From Methanolobus zinderi (GTDB lineage: Archaea > Halobacteriota > Methanosarcinia > Methanosarcinales > Methanosarcinaceae): a stretch of DNA of 64,000 nucleotides. The stretch spans positions 2,223,332 to 2,287,331 of the forward strand of contig NZ_CP058215.1 of assembly GCF_013388255.1 (NCBI RefSeq), given 5' to 3'. Positions 9,317-19,737 of the stretch are shown here, one piece after another; the first letter of the stretch is position 1; every line of letters starts with the position of its first letter. Under the pieces are notes generated by a model. That model did no database searches and was not told the origin of the DNA. It saw only the letters and a program-made list of their open reading frames with translations. The translations under genes were made by a program, and so were the position numbers.

Positions 9317-9385
9317 TTTGAATTTTGACCAAATATGAAGCTTAAATTTGCATATAGACCAAAGTTCACAAGAATCTTCGAGAGC

Positions 9386-9736
9386 TTACTCTTCAAATTT
9401 ATATTCTTCAACTTCTTTTGTAAGGAAGTATCCGAGAATGGTCCTGACAACAACTATGACACCCAGCAGAAGAACATCATCCAGAGTGGGTCTGCGGACA
9501 GTAAGTATAATGTCTGCAGCAATCAGGAACTCAAGGCCGAACAGGATCTTATCAGTAAACTGGCGCCTTATATGAGAATAAGTGAAGGACTTTTTTCCGA
9601 TCTCATGGAGAAAAACCTCCCCTGCCGCAAGAATACCTCCATAGATCACCAGACCCAGACCTATAATTGTCAGAAAAGTCTCAAAGAAAGAAAGTACTGC
9701 ATAACTGAATCCGGATAACAGATCAATGTCCACCAT
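9386..9736 (-). CDS. DUF1622 family membrane protein
   Basis: A 116-residue protein with three hydrophobic segments (about 10-38, 62-80 and 85-105), matching my recollection of the DUF1622 family of small inner-membrane proteins. The middle contains IRRQFTDKILFGLEFLIAAD, the best conserved part of that family. Function is unknown. GAGGT lies 4 bases before the ATG. It appears to be transcribed alone. Confidence 0.8.
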   Translation of the reverse strand: MVDIDLLSGFSYAVLSFFETFLTIIGLGLVIYGGILAAGEVFLHEIGKKSFTYSHIRRQFTDKILFGLEFLIAADIILTVRRPTLDDVLLLGVIVVVRTILGYFLTKEVEEYKFEE

Positions 9737-9875
9737 TAAACCTCACTTCCTGTTCTTAATTTGAATCATAGACCTGAAATAATTTTCGCAGGAGTTTAGC
9801 AGTCAATGTTCGGTTGATAATTTATTTGTAAGATCACATATAGTACTACAGATTACTTGGAAAGGGAAAACAAGA

Positions 9876-11315
9876 ATGATCATAAAGCAGTACTTCACCG
9901 AAGGTATAGCACACAGCTCATACATCCTGAGCGGAAATAAAACATGCGCAGTTATAGACCCTCGAAGAGATACAGACATATACGTGCAGCAGGCAAGAGA
10001 ACTTGGAGTCAAGATCACCCATATACTGGAAACTCACCTGCATGCGGATTTTATATCAGGCCACATGGAACTTGCCAGCAGAACAGGAGCAGACATATAT
10101 GCTCCGAAGAGTGCCGAATGTGATTTCGAGCACATTGCACTTTCTGAAGGCGATTCCCTCATGCTGGAAGATATGGAGATCAATGTCCTGGAAACACCAG
10201 GCCATACCCCGGAACATATATCATACACTGTTACTGATACCGCAAGAGGAGAGCAACCTGTTGCGTTATTCTGTGGAGACACATTATTCGTAGGAGACGT
10301 AGGCAGACCGGACCTCTTCCCGGGAAGAGCTGAAGAACTTGCCACAAAGCTGTACCACAGTATTCATGATAAACTCCTCACACTGCCCGATTTTTGTGAA
10401 GTTTACCCTGCACACGGAGCAGGGTCCCTGTGCGGAAGGGCGATGGCATCTAAACGGACAAGTACCATAGGCTATGAAAAGGCTTACAACTATGCACTGA
10501 ACATCAAAGAGCTCAATGATTTCATTGACTCCCTGACAACCAGCATGCCTGATGCACCGGACCATTTCAGCAGATGTACCGGTACGAACAAAGAAGGACC
10601 GGTGCTGATCAAAGGATTCGCGCCCATAAAAGCACTAAATACTGAGGAATTCACAGAAACCTCAAAGAAGGAAGATTCTGCCGTACTGGATATACGAAGT
10701 TTTGAATCCTTCGGAGGCCAGCACATAACAGATTCATACCATATCGACCTGAACAGCAATTTTGCTACATATGCCGGGTGGCTGATCCCGCATTTCAAGA
10801 ACATAATGCTGGTTTCTGACAGCTATGAGCAGGCACTTGAGGCATGTACCCAGCTCTACAGAGTGGGACTTGACAGGATAGAGGGATATCTTGAAGGAGG
10901 TTTGTACGACTGGGTGACCGCCGGGCTTGAAACCGACCATGTTCCGCAGCTCTCGGCAGTAGAATTACACAAAAAAATAAGTACAGGCAACAGCCTGGTA
11001 GTTGTGGATGTACGCTCTGCTTCGGAATACGAGGACTTCCATATCCGCAATTCGATCAACATCCCTGTCCATGAACTACGCGACCGCTACACAGAATTTA
11101 ACAAGAAAGCCGAGATCGCACTCATCTGCGGATCAGGTAAAAGATCGAGCATGGGGTGCAGTATACTCAAGCAGAAAGGATTCGATCGAGTATACAATGT
11201 TGCCGGTGGCATGACAGGTTATGCTGCTGCTGGCTACGGACCCGAATGCCCCATGTGCGTACTTCCATGGGCTCCTTTTTCGAATAAAAAAGAAACAATA
11301 CGGGAGAAAGTGTAA
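9876..11315 (+). CDS. MBL-fold persulfide dioxygenase-like protein with two rhodanese domains
   Basis: A 479-residue fusion. Residues 1 to about 245 are a metallo-beta-lactamase fold of the ETHE1/persulfide dioxygenase type: THLHADFISGH supplies metal ligands, ETPGHTPEH and GDTLFVGDVGRPDL follow, and YPAHGAGS closes the site. A first rhodanese-like domain (about 265-350) lacks a catalytic cysteine. A second (about 360-455) keeps one in ICGSGKRSS. The protein ends with a short cysteine pair, ECPMC. Bacterial relatives oxidise glutathione persulfide. A methanogen lacks glutathione and is anaerobic, so the substrate here is unknown, perhaps another low-molecular-weight persulfide or a sulfurtransferase role. 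Confidence 0.9.
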   Translation: MIIKQYFTEGIAHSSYILSGNKTCAVIDPRRDTDIYVQQARELGVKITHILETHLHADFISGHMELASRTGADIYAPKSAECDFEHIALSEGDSLMLEDMEINVLETPGHTPEHISYTVTDTARGEQPVALFCGDTLFVGDVGRPDLFPGRAEELATKLYHSIHDKLLTLPDFCEVYPAHGAGSLCGRAMASKRTSTIGYEKAYNYALNIKELNDFIDSLTTSMPDAPDHFSRCTGTNKEGPVLIKGFAPIKALNTEEFTETSKKEDSAVLDIRSFESFGGQHITDSYHIDLNSNFATYAGWLIPHFKNIMLVSDSYEQALEACTQLYRVGLDRIEGYLEGGLYDWVTAGLETDHVPQLSAVELHKKISTGNSLVVVDVRSASEYEDFHIRNSINIPVHELRDRYTEFNKKAEIALICGSGKRSSMGCSILKQKGFDRVYNVAGGMTGYAAAGYGPECPMCVLPWAPFSNKKETIREKV

Positions 11316-11343
11316 ACCACTTATCTCCTTTTTTACCACTAAT

Positions 11344-11643
11344 TCATTCAACTTTTACTTCTACTTCGATTCCACCGATCCATCCTGCTATAAGGTTATA
11401 GAACCATGCCACTAGAACACCGATAACAAAACCCATTATTCCGTAGAATATCGGAACTAAGATTATCGATCCGATGCCAAAGAAAATACTCATGGCACCT
11501 GAAAATCCCAATCCCTGAGCAGCCACCGCGCCCAGAAGGGAGAAAAGTGTCACGAATGCTCCAATTATCAAACCGAAAAGAGCGTAGATCAATCCGACTA
11601 CCTTTCCCAGGGAAACTACTCCAATACTGTTTACAATAGCCAT
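11344..11643 (-). CDS. Small archaeal membrane protein, about four hydrophobic segments
   Basis: A 99-residue, strongly hydrophobic protein that begins with a short SIGVVSLGKVVGLIYALFG segment and then long glycine-rich membrane helices. It resembles an uncharacterised transmembrane family that I have seen in Methanosarcinales but cannot name. I chose ATG 11643, with GGTGG 5 bases upstream; ATG 11655, with another GGTGG about 7 bases upstream, is equally possible and adds four residues. No functional clue comes from neighbours. Confidence 0.75.
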   Translation of the reverse strand: MAIVNSIGVVSLGKVVGLIYALFGLIIGAFVTLFSLLGAVAAQGLGFSGAMSIFFGIGSIILVPIFYGIMGFVIGVLVAWFYNLIAGWIGGIEVEVKVE

Positions 11644-11738
11644 TCTTTCCACCATATAAAACCACCACAAATAATAGTATAATACGTATTCAGATATAAG
11701 CTGTACTAAGAATTAGTCATGTATGATTGCAGCCAGGC

Positions 11739-11918
11739 TCACGGCCCACCGCGGTATATAAATGCATCACGTACGATATCCACAAAATGTGCAATCTCAT
11801 CAGAGGACATCCATAGTAAAGCCAACACCAGTATCAAGATAATTATTTCTGAATAGTCTGGAAGAGATTGTACTATATGTGCAAAGGTGCCGGAATTTCT
11901 GTTAGTTTCATGTACCAT
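11739..11918 (-). CDS. Small putative single-pass membrane protein
   Basis: A 59-residue ORF from ATG 11918 with AAAGGT just upstream and a hydrophobic stretch IIILILVLALLWM in the middle. A longer reading frame reaches ATG 11981 (80 residues), but that start has no ribosome binding site. I recognise no family. It lies between another small membrane protein and the large surface-protein gene. It is weakly supported. Confidence 0.4.
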   Translation of the reverse strand: MVHETNRNSGTFAHIVQSLPDYSEIIILILVLALLWMSSDEIAHFVDIVRDAFIYRGGP

Positions 11919-12192
11919 ACCTTTACCCCGTAAAAACTTCTGTCCTGATGAAATAAAAAGATTACGAGTATTCTTCATCATTTTTTATTATAATACTGAA
12001 ATTTGTATGGCCGGATAGTTGCACTGAAAATAAAATCAGTATTAAGATTTTTGCAGAATAGATTAACAAAATTAACATACATTTAAAATTAAATGTGCAA
12101 TTGTTGATTCTATAAGTATAATTTATATATAATATTTGAGATACTATCTAAGAATATCTAATTCGTTTATCCATGGGTTGGATGTGAAAGGA

Positions 12193-15100
12193 ATGAATTC
12201 AGACAAGAAAAAAATAAACAGGCATATCAGAATCAGTTTTCTGATATGTATAACAATTGTGCTATTGTTGCTAATCAACCCGGTTGGTTCGGCAACATCA
12301 ATTCAAAAATTCAGTATAGATGGAAAAACATACGGTCCGGGAGATGAGATCGACATAACCGGAGAGGTACAGGACGGTAACAGTTCGGGAGAAGTAAAGA
12401 TAATCATATGGCCCGAAGGAGACGAATTTACCGGCCCCGCAAATCAGAGCTCCAATAAAACAGTTACAGCTTCTGAAGGAGTATTCTCCACAACTATGAG
12501 TGCTCCTGATGTGGCAGACAGATATACTGTAGTTGCCGTGGACATTGAGAGCGGTGTGATTTCACCATACCTTTACATGAACGTTGTCGGAGCGAACGAT
12601 CCCCAGACGATTGAAGTGATGTTCACAGAGGGTGAAGTCCTGACTATCGAACTTTCAGAAAGTCACGGGATCACCGGACCCCTCAGTGATGGTAAGACCG
12701 GGGGCAATATAACGCTCGGCGATACCACATACAGCTTCCTTGTATCAGGTTCGGACGTATCATACGTTGATGATGATCCTGATATGAATCTCAGTTCAGA
12801 CGATTCAGGCATGAGTGTAATAGGTAATCTTGTAGAGGGTTCCAAGGTAAAACTCAGTGGAGTAAGCTACAGATTCATCAGCATCAACAATGAGAATGCC
12901 ATTACACTGGCAAAGATCGTGACCCCGAGTTTCACAGGTGGAGAATCGGTAAATGTCAGCATACTGGCATTGAACTCCAGTGGATACCCGGTCCAGGATG
13001 AGATCATGTTTGAGCAGTTCAAAGATGATGGTACTCTTATATCCTCCACAGAGTTGCTGACAAACTCACATGGACTCAATACAACAACGATGACCATAGA
13101 AAGCACAGCAGGTACATATCACCTGGTTGCAGATGACATCGGACACATATCATTTGTTGTAAACACCATGAGCATGTTTGGAGATATGCTTTCCACAGAG
13201 AACACACCCAAACACACCTTTGCCCGTGGCGAAGTTATGATACCTGCAGTATACCTTAACAATTTAAGTTCCGGTGCACCATTGACAGATGCAACCGTCA
13301 CTGCCAGTATCACAAGCAAGAACAATGATTCTTATCTTAACGAACTCACACTCACATACGACGGTGATATCGGTGCCTATACCACAAGCTATACAATTCC
13401 TGATGATGAGGAAATAGACACCTATTACGTAAAATATGAAGCAAGCACTTCAAGTCAGACACAGAAAGCTTACACAAGCTACAACATCAAGGCTTATGAC
13501 ATCTTCATAAAGGCAGTCTCCAAGAATGACGGCGAGAGTGACGGTTTCGCACCGGGAGAGGAAGGATTCCTGGTAATTGCCGGAAGCAATCTTGCCAGCG
13601 GAGAGAACATTGATTTTGAATCAATGACAGGACTCGACACTGCGAACTACAGCCTCAGTATTACCGACAGAGACGGAAATGTAAATACTTCCTTCATGTC
13701 CGTTATGAATGCTACGACTTTCTATGACTACATAGAAGTTCCTGCAGACATACAGGATGAGGTTGAGCAAACTATCGGAGAGACATTTGCCGTAATCAAC
13801 TTCACAGCTCCTGAACAGAACGGCGTCTACGATGTAGAGGTCAGAGCGAACCTCTCAGGCTGGAACACCGCAAGAAGAAGTATCACAGTACAGGATATTT
13901 TCGTGCACGGAGAGCCTGTAAACAAGATGGGATGGTTCAGCCCCACAGTAGCTCCTGATGCCACTGCAAGGATAATGATCACTGCATTCGATCCTTCAAC
14001 AGGTCTGGAGATACCTGCTGAAAATATACACGAAGCAGGACTTGTAGAGGTCTGGAGTGAAAGTGCTTCTGAAGTAGTTACCGAGTACATGGAAGATCCC
14101 GCACTGACAACCATAGAAGGCCAGAAGGTTCTCAGCTTCAATGTCACGGACTCAAACCTTGGTTTCCACTATGTCAGATTCTGGGTCAACGCAACAGTTG
14201 ACGGAAGTCCGACGACTGTAACAGGGGACGCCTGGTTTGATGAGAAGCTCTACAGGATAAAAGGAAAACCGACATTCGATGAGAACTCCAGTACCTTTAA
14301 GGTATTCGGAGCTGATGACACCATCGAGCTTTCAGTACATGTAGAAGACATCAGTGGAAATGATGTATCGTCCGCATCCATCGAGGTTGAAGAACTAAGA
14401 TACGGAATGACAGGTGAAACAATTGCTGTGGAGGATTCTATGAGTTCAGTTACAACTGATTCCAGTGGTGATGCCACACTAAGTATCTCACCTGAAAACA
14501 GTCTCAAATCCGGATTCTACAACGTCAGGATAAAGATGACAACCCAGGATGGTGTAACCGACTACGGAAACGGATGGTTTGAGGTAAGTAACTTTATTTT
14601 CTATCCATATTCCACATCATGGGATGCAGGTATAGATCAGCCTATTAATTTCTCCCTGAACGCCTTTGACAACAACTTCGATTCAAAGGAAGTCAATGTC
14701 ACCCTTACAAAGATCATTGCAATGGGTGACTGGGACATGATGACTCCTTCAACCATGTACAATGATACCGAGATGGATGCCGGAACTATCAACGGAACTG
14801 GATATTATGAATATCCGGGACTTTCCAGAGGAGGTAACTTCGAATTTGTTTTCGAAGCTGATGATGGCAATTCCACAGAGATTGGAAGGGCATGGGTGTA
14901 TACCACAGCCTTTGTCTCATGGGTCGATTCAGATGGAGAATATGACTTCCCGGTTAACGATTTTGTTAACTTCACAGTTAAAGCATCACAGGATAAGATG
15001 TGGAGCAGTAACGGCCACAATATCACAAATGTCACTGTGGAAGAAGTGATGAAGGAAGGCATGTGGAGAACAAGCTACAAGACAAAGAGTCAGATGGCAG

Positions 15101-18100
15101 GTATCACCACCACAGAAGAAGGTTTGAATCCAAATGAGATCAATGTGTCCGTTGATACTACCGGATGGGACCAGGGTGCTTACATGATGACACTTAAAGC
15201 CACAGACGAAAACGGAAATGAAGTCTACACTGATTTCTGGTTCAGACTTGAGCTGGCGAGTGTCACCGTTACAAACCCCATGAGGATAAGTGTCAGTGCC
15301 GCACAGTATCACACCAACACAACATCCATCAGTGCTACAACGGACATACTTACAAAGCAGAGTTACCTGGAAAGTCTGGGCAATATAACTGCCGGAAAGA
15401 TTGCAGGTAGTATCATTGATGAGGATCGGATCTCACCCATTTCAACCGATTATAACATAATGGGCGAGGATTCACATAACAGCAGCTTTGTCCCATACTA
15501 CTCAATGGTAGCAATCGATACAGTTTATGACACACTCTACATCGAATATGAAAATGAGAGTCACTGGGCAATTGGAAATCTGTCCAATTCAACAAGCACA
15601 CAGGTTTTCAATGTGTCCGAAGGATCCGAATTCACGGATTATACCGGAAGGACCTGGGCCATCAGTGAAATCAAGTCAGACGGAACCATAAAACTGGAGG
15701 GTCAGAACACTCTCAAGAATGGTATTCTGCTGAATGATACGATCATGGCTATGAGTAAATCAGGTAAATTCCTTGTAAGTGATTTCCAGGACGATGACTG
15801 GAGGAACATAGACCTCGATGGAGATGGAGAATACTTCGATGATAATTACCTCATACTTATGGCAGACTCCACTACTGCAGGAAAGTATGACACGGTGCTT
15901 ATCAGTGATTCATACAACTTCACCGCAGGATACATAGACGCAAGTGCCGGTGAGCCTGTTGAGTTCGGTGGCGATCCGATATACCTGCTCAGTAACAAGT
16001 ACCAATCCTCCGCATATACACTGGAGTTCAGCACATATGAGGAAGGCTGGAACGGCATGAAAATCGGAACATTCCAGAACGGATCAACAATAAAGGTTCC
16101 ATTCCTGGTGACAACACCTGGAGGCGACCCACTTGCGGACAAGGATGTCAGAATTGACTATCTCATAGATGAAAGTAAAACAAGGCAGACCCTCGAGAAC
16201 GTCAACGCCACAACTGATTCCACGGGACTGGCACTCATCGAGATCAATACTTCAGAAGCAAACATACCAACCGGCTCCTGGATGATACACTACAATGTGA
16301 CCATCGAAGAAGGCGAGTATGCAGTTGCCAATGAAGAGACTTTCTGGGAGCTCACACGCTTTGAAGTACGTAACTTCATGGTTTCAGGAGCACTTGGAAT
16401 CCCCGGTGAGATAGACCTCATCAAACTCAATGATGATGACAGCAGTGACGGTATGCCAGGAAACAACATGCTTCTTGCATACGGAGACGAGATCGAGTTC
16501 AAGAAAGGTGTCTCTGCCTATAATTTCAATCCAGAATCAGACATGTACAATATGGACTGGCCATTCAATGAATGGTACTACAACAGTACAACAGGTGCAT
16601 TCAACTATTCTGCAGACGGAGAGAAACTTGAAGCCGGCGAGATCGGAGTCGGTGCCAGCATCAACTCAAGCAGTGCAAGCCTTGCTCTGGACTACAATGT
16701 AACAATGGTGAACAACACAGGCGATACAATAGTCCTGAGCTATGATGAAAGCACCAGCTTCTATGATGATATGTGGAACTTTACTGTAAACGACTGCAAT
16801 TCAAGTGCCGGAACAGCAAATATATCCATGACGTATCAGGGCTGGCCGTGGACAGTACCGGGCTATAACCGGGATTCAGGACCTGAGGTCAGGGAATTCA
16901 CTCTAGGAGAACAATACTGGATGGGAGGACTGGACTTCAATGTCAGTGAGATCAATGAGTTTGATGTTGTGCTTACCCTTAGAAGTCCGATAATGATTCT
17001 TAGCGTGGAAGCTGTCGAACCGGTCATGAATGACATGACAAGCTATTCAGGATCCGTGGCTCAGGCCAACTTCAATGGCCAGGACTACTACATCTTCGGT
17101 TACGAAGATGAAGCTGGTACAATGTATGACCAGTTGCCTGAATACTTCCCTGAAACAAAGGACAGCATACTTGTGGTCAATGCAAGTGATTCAAATGATG
17201 TGAGCAACTATCGCATCGGCGAGACCATCAGCGAATTCGATAACTACTATGCTGCATCGGTTTCAAACTGGGGAGGCAGGTTCATACTGCTCAACAGCAG
17301 TGTCACGCAGGTCTACCCAATTCCTGAATGGATATCAGACGAACCAATCTTCTACACCGGTAAATTCAGTGATGAAGATGTAGGATTTGACGTTGCAACT
17401 GCAGGTATGATGTTTGATGAAAACGATGTCGAACCGGGTGTCGGTGAGATCACATCCGATGAACGTTATCATATACTTCTCATGGACACTCTCTCAAACG
17501 GAGTGAACATGCCTACTGAGGCTGTATACGATGACGACTCGGATCTTACTACACTTCGTGACTGGCAGAACTATGAGAATGTGAATTCCATATATGACCT
17601 GTACACCACAGAACAGGGATTCAACGACTCAATCCCTGAGAATTTCATGGATGGCCAGGATTCCTTCCCTCTGGTGAATATGTCCGAGGGACAGGCCTGG
17701 GAGATTGGTACCGGCAATATGGATAGCTGGCCGGTTGCCTTCCCGACCCTCAAGATCAATGAGAGCGCAGGTACGGCAATTCTCAAGTCCTTCTCTTCAG
17801 TATCAGAAGTTCAAACAAACGAGACCATAACCGTCTTTGTCACAGCAAAGGACTTTGATGGAACACCTGTAGAAGGAACTGCGGAACTTAAGTCTCTGAA
17901 GATGACTTTCGGTGGATACTTCGAGGAAGGACCTGTAGAAGATGGCCCAGTTTCATGGGATATGAGTTCTGCAATGGTCAATACGACCCTTGTGGATGGA
18001 GAAGGTACTCTTGAAATTCTGCCTGAAGACATGGAAGGTATCGACTATGACTTTGCTGAATTCACAGCCTTTGTGGATATTCAGAAGAATTCAGGAGGAA

Positions 18101-18213
18101 CAGAAACCTTGAAGATAAACTTCTTCATGCAGGGTGATATGTCAGAGTTCATGCAGGGACAATACATGGACGATGGACCAATGGATGGCGAAGACCCAAT
18201 GGGAGGTAATTGA
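12193..18213 (+). CDS. Giant secreted surface protein with repeated beta-sandwich domains
   Basis: A secreted protein of about 2006 residues. The start is ATG 12193, because GGATGTGA (near the archaeal consensus GGAGGTGA) lies 5 bases upstream; an ATG 57 bases earlier has no such site. A signal peptide follows (charged KKKINRHIR, then LICITIVLLLLINP, then SA). The body consists of many Ig-like or macroglobulin-like beta domains rich in Asp, Ser, Thr and N-glycosylation sequons, with one EF-hand-like calcium loop, DLDGDGEYFD. The C-terminus is methionine, aspartate and glycine rich and has no membrane anchor. The following gene begins 2 bases after the stop and does carry an anchor, so the two may work as a pair on the cell surface. 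The function is unknown; adhesion or S-layer association is inferred. Confidence 0.9.
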   Translation: MNSDKKKINRHIRISFLICITIVLLLLINPVGSATSIQKFSIDGKTYGPGDEIDITGEVQDGNSSGEVKIIIWPEGDEFTGPANQSSNKTVTASEGVFSTTMSAPDVADRYTVVAVDIESGVISPYLYMNVVGANDPQTIEVMFTEGEVLTIELSESHGITGPLSDGKTGGNITLGDTTYSFLVSGSDVSYVDDDPDMNLSSDDSGMSVIGNLVEGSKVKLSGVSYRFISINNENAITLAKIVTPSFTGGESVNVSILALNSSGYPVQDEIMFEQFKDDGTLISSTELLTNSHGLNTTTMTIESTAGTYHLVADDIGHISFVVNTMSMFGDMLSTENTPKHTFARGEVMIPAVYLNNLSSGAPLTDATVTASITSKNNDSYLNELTLTYDGDIGAYTTSYTIPDDEEIDTYYVKYEASTSSQTQKAYTSYNIKAYDIFIKAVSKNDGESDGFAPGEEGFLVIAGSNLASGENIDFESMTGLDTANYSLSITDRDGNVNTSFMSVMNATTFYDYIEVPADIQDEVEQTIGETFAVINFTAPEQNGVYDVEVRANLSGWNTARRSITVQDIFVHGEPVNKMGWFSPTVAPDATARIMITAFDPSTGLEIPAENIHEAGLVEVWSESASEVVTEYMEDPALTTIEGQKVLSFNVTDSNLGFHYVRFWVNATVDGSPTTVTGDAWFDEKLYRIKGKPTFDENSSTFKVFGADDTIELSVHVEDISGNDVSSASIEVEELRYGMTGETIAVEDSMSSVTTDSSGDATLSISPENSLKSGFYNVRIKMTTQDGVTDYGNGWFEVSNFIFYPYSTSWDAGIDQPINFSLNAFDNNFDSKEVNVTLTKIIAMGDWDMMTPSTMYNDTEMDAGTINGTGYYEYPGLSRGGNFEFVFEADDGNSTEIGRAWVYTTAFVSWVDSDGEYDFPVNDFVNFTVKASQDKMWSSNGHNITNVTVEEVMKEGMWRTSYKTKSQMAGITTTEEGLNPNEINVSVDTTGWDQGAYMMTLKATDENGNEVYTDFWFRLELASVTVTNPMRISVSAAQYHTNTTSISATTDILTKQSYLESLGNITAGKIAGSIIDEDRISPISTDYNIMGEDSHNSSFVPYYSMVAIDTVYDTLYIEYENESHWAIGNLSNSTSTQVFNVSEGSEFTDYTGRTWAISEIKSDGTIKLEGQNTLKNGILLNDTIMAMSKSGKFLVSDFQDDDWRNIDLDGDGEYFDDNYLILMADSTTAGKYDTVLISDSYNFTAGYIDASAGEPVEFGGDPIYLLSNKYQSSAYTLEFSTYEEGWNGMKIGTFQNGSTIKVPFLVTTPGGDPLADKDVRIDYLIDESKTRQTLENVNATTDSTGLALIEINTSEANIPTGSWMIHYNVTIEEGEYAVANEETFWELTRFEVRNFMVSGALGIPGEIDLIKLNDDDSSDGMPGNNMLLAYGDEIEFKKGVSAYNFNPESDMYNMDWPFNEWYYNSTTGAFNYSADGEKLEAGEIGVGASINSSSASLALDYNVTMVNNTGDTIVLSYDESTSFYDDMWNFTVNDCNSSAGTANISMTYQGWPWTVPGYNRDSGPEVREFTLGEQYWMGGLDFNVSEINEFDVVLTLRSPIMILSVEAVEPVMNDMTSYSGSVAQANFNGQDYYIFGYEDEAGTMYDQLPEYFPETKDSILVVNASDSNDVSNYRIGETISEFDNYYAASVSNWGGRFILLNSSVTQVYPIPEWISDEPIFYTGKFSDEDVGFDVATAGMMFDENDVEPGVGEITSDERYHILLMDTLSNGVNMPTEAVYDDDSDLTTLRDWQNYENVNSIYDLYTTEQGFNDSIPENFMDGQDSFPLVNMSEGQAWEIGTGNMDSWPVAFPTLKINESAGTAILKSFSSVSEVQTNETITVFVTAKDFDGTPVEGTAELKSLKMTFGGYFEEGPVEDGPVSWDMSSAMVNTTLVDGEGTLEILPEDMEGIDYDFAEFTAFVDIQKNSGGTETLKINFFMQGDMSEFMQGQYMDDGPMDGEDPMGGN

Positions 18214-18215
18214 TA

Positions 18216-19652
18216 ATGAAAAAACTAGCCGTATTTTTAATGGCTATACTGATTGCAGTTGGGACCATCCCAACTGCTTCTGCTGCGGCTTCCCTCAGTA
18301 TTGGAAGTATCAGCTATGATACAAATGTTGTGAAGGACGAAAGTATTACCATAACATCATCTGTAAGCGCTGCAAGTGTATCCGGTACGCTTACGGTGGA
18401 TGTGACACTCACCGACAATTCGGGACAGTTCACAATACCAAGTCCGACCCAGCAGGTACAGTTCACAAGTGACGGTACAAAAGCCGTTTCATGGACTGTT
18501 ACAGCTACCTCAACCGGAACTCACTCATCACCCTTCACTGTGTCAGCCTCAGGAGATGATGACAGTAGTACTGCAAAGACAGCATCATCTGCAATCACAG
18601 TAAAAGACAGGCCGGTACTTAGTGTATCTTCCAGTACTGACATATCATCTGTCAGTGCAGGACAGGAAGTAGTGCTAAGTTATGTGGTATCCAACAGTGC
18701 ATCCTCCGGTGCTGCCGATGCTACCAATGTCAAAGTCGACCTGGCACTCCCAAGTGGCTGGAGTCTCAGCAGCGGAACAGATCCCGCATCACTTGGTACA
18801 ATTGCACCAGGTGCATCAAGTTCGGGTTCATGGACAGTGGTTGCTGATGACCCTTCATCTTCAAACACACTGCCATTATCCGTAACATCCACCATACCTG
18901 GAGGAACCGTAACAACAAGTTCCTCTGTAGTCGGTCCTTCAACAAGCTCTGACACATCTTCCTCCTCCGGCGGCGGCGGAGGCGGTGGCGGCGGAGGCGG
19001 CGCCAGTGGTGAAGAGTATGAGAACATTGCCCATAAGGCTGTGAAGAAGGTATACATGCAGAAGGACGTCCTTGCTGAATATGAATTCACTGGCGAGGAA
19101 AACCCGATCAGCATTGTATCCTTCACACCCAAGCTCAATGCAGGTATGATCGATGTAACAATTGAAGTTCTGCATGACACGTCAGCACTTGTGGATTCCA
19201 AGCCCAACGGCAAGGTATACAGGAACATGAACATCTGGGTTGGTAAAGGCGGCTGGGCAAGTTCCAGTACGATATCCGGTCCGGAAGTTTCCTTCAGTGT
19301 GGAAAAATCATGGCTTGAGGAGAATGACATAGATTCTGCGAATGTAAGGCTCATGAGGTATACCACAGAGTGGAACCAGCTTGAAACAGCAATAGCAGAT
19401 GAAGATTCCGACTTTGTTTACTTTACAGCAAAAACACCCGGATTCTCTCCGTTTGCTATAAGCGCAGTGGAAGATACCAGCATTGTCGAAGCTTCTGAAG
19501 ACGAGTCCGAAACCTCTGATGATACCGGGCTCCAGGAAGAAAACGAAGGCACAGAACAACAGGAAGAAACATCAAACGGTCTTCCGGGCTTCAGTGCACT
19601 CACACTGATCGGCATGCTGGCAGTTGCTTTTGTTGCAAGCAGAAGAAAATAA
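18216..19652 (+). CDS. PGF-CTERM anchored surface protein with PGF-pre-PGF domain
   Basis: A 478-residue exported protein. The start is ATG 18216, with GGAGGT 8 bases upstream, and just after the stop of the giant surface gene. There is a signal peptide (KKLAVFLMAILIAVGT, cleavage near ASA). Two beta-sandwich domains (about 25-130 and 135-240, the second CARDB-like) are followed by a Ser-rich segment and a run of 11 glycines. Next comes the PGF-pre-PGF domain (about 265-420), recognisable by its terminal TPGFSPFAI. The acidic stalk ends in LPGFSALTLIGMLAVAFVAS plus RRK, a PGF-CTERM signal that archaeosortase A processes and replaces with a lipid anchor. It likely anchors or partners the upstream secreted protein. 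Confidence 0.94.
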   Translation: MKKLAVFLMAILIAVGTIPTASAAASLSIGSISYDTNVVKDESITITSSVSAASVSGTLTVDVTLTDNSGQFTIPSPTQQVQFTSDGTKAVSWTVTATSTGTHSSPFTVSASGDDDSSTAKTASSAITVKDRPVLSVSSSTDISSVSAGQEVVLSYVVSNSASSGAADATNVKVDLALPSGWSLSSGTDPASLGTIAPGASSSGSWTVVADDPSSSNTLPLSVTSTIPGGTVTTSSSVVGPSTSSDTSSSSGGGGGGGGGGGASGEEYENIAHKAVKKVYMQKDVLAEYEFTGEENPISIVSFTPKLNAGMIDVTIEVLHDTSALVDSKPNGKVYRNMNIWVGKGGWASSSTISGPEVSFSVEKSWLEENDIDSANVRLMRYTTEWNQLETAIADEDSDFVYFTAKTPGFSPFAISAVEDTSIVEASEDESETSDDTGLQEENEGTEQQEETSNGLPGFSALTLIGMLAVAFVASRRK

Positions 19653-19666
19653 AACAGATATTTCAA

Positions 19667-19702
19667 TAGTAGCACACAAGTGCTGCTATAATTTCTTTTT
19701 TT
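19667..19702 (+). terminator. Hairpin plus T-run terminator after surface-protein operon
   Basis: A 9 bp stem (TAGTAGCAC pairing with GTGCTGCTA through one G-T wobble) with a 4-base loop is followed by ATTTCTTTTTTT. It lies 14 bases after the stop of the PGF-CTERM protein. Confidence 0.65.
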
Positions 19703-19737
19703 AATCCCAAAAATCAATTGATTTTCTATATTCTATT

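Noticed and set aside
18680-19366. A 228-codon minus-strand reading frame with a poly-proline run
   Set aside because: It is the complement of the glycine linker and Ser-rich region of the PGF-CTERM protein, which is clearly the real gene.
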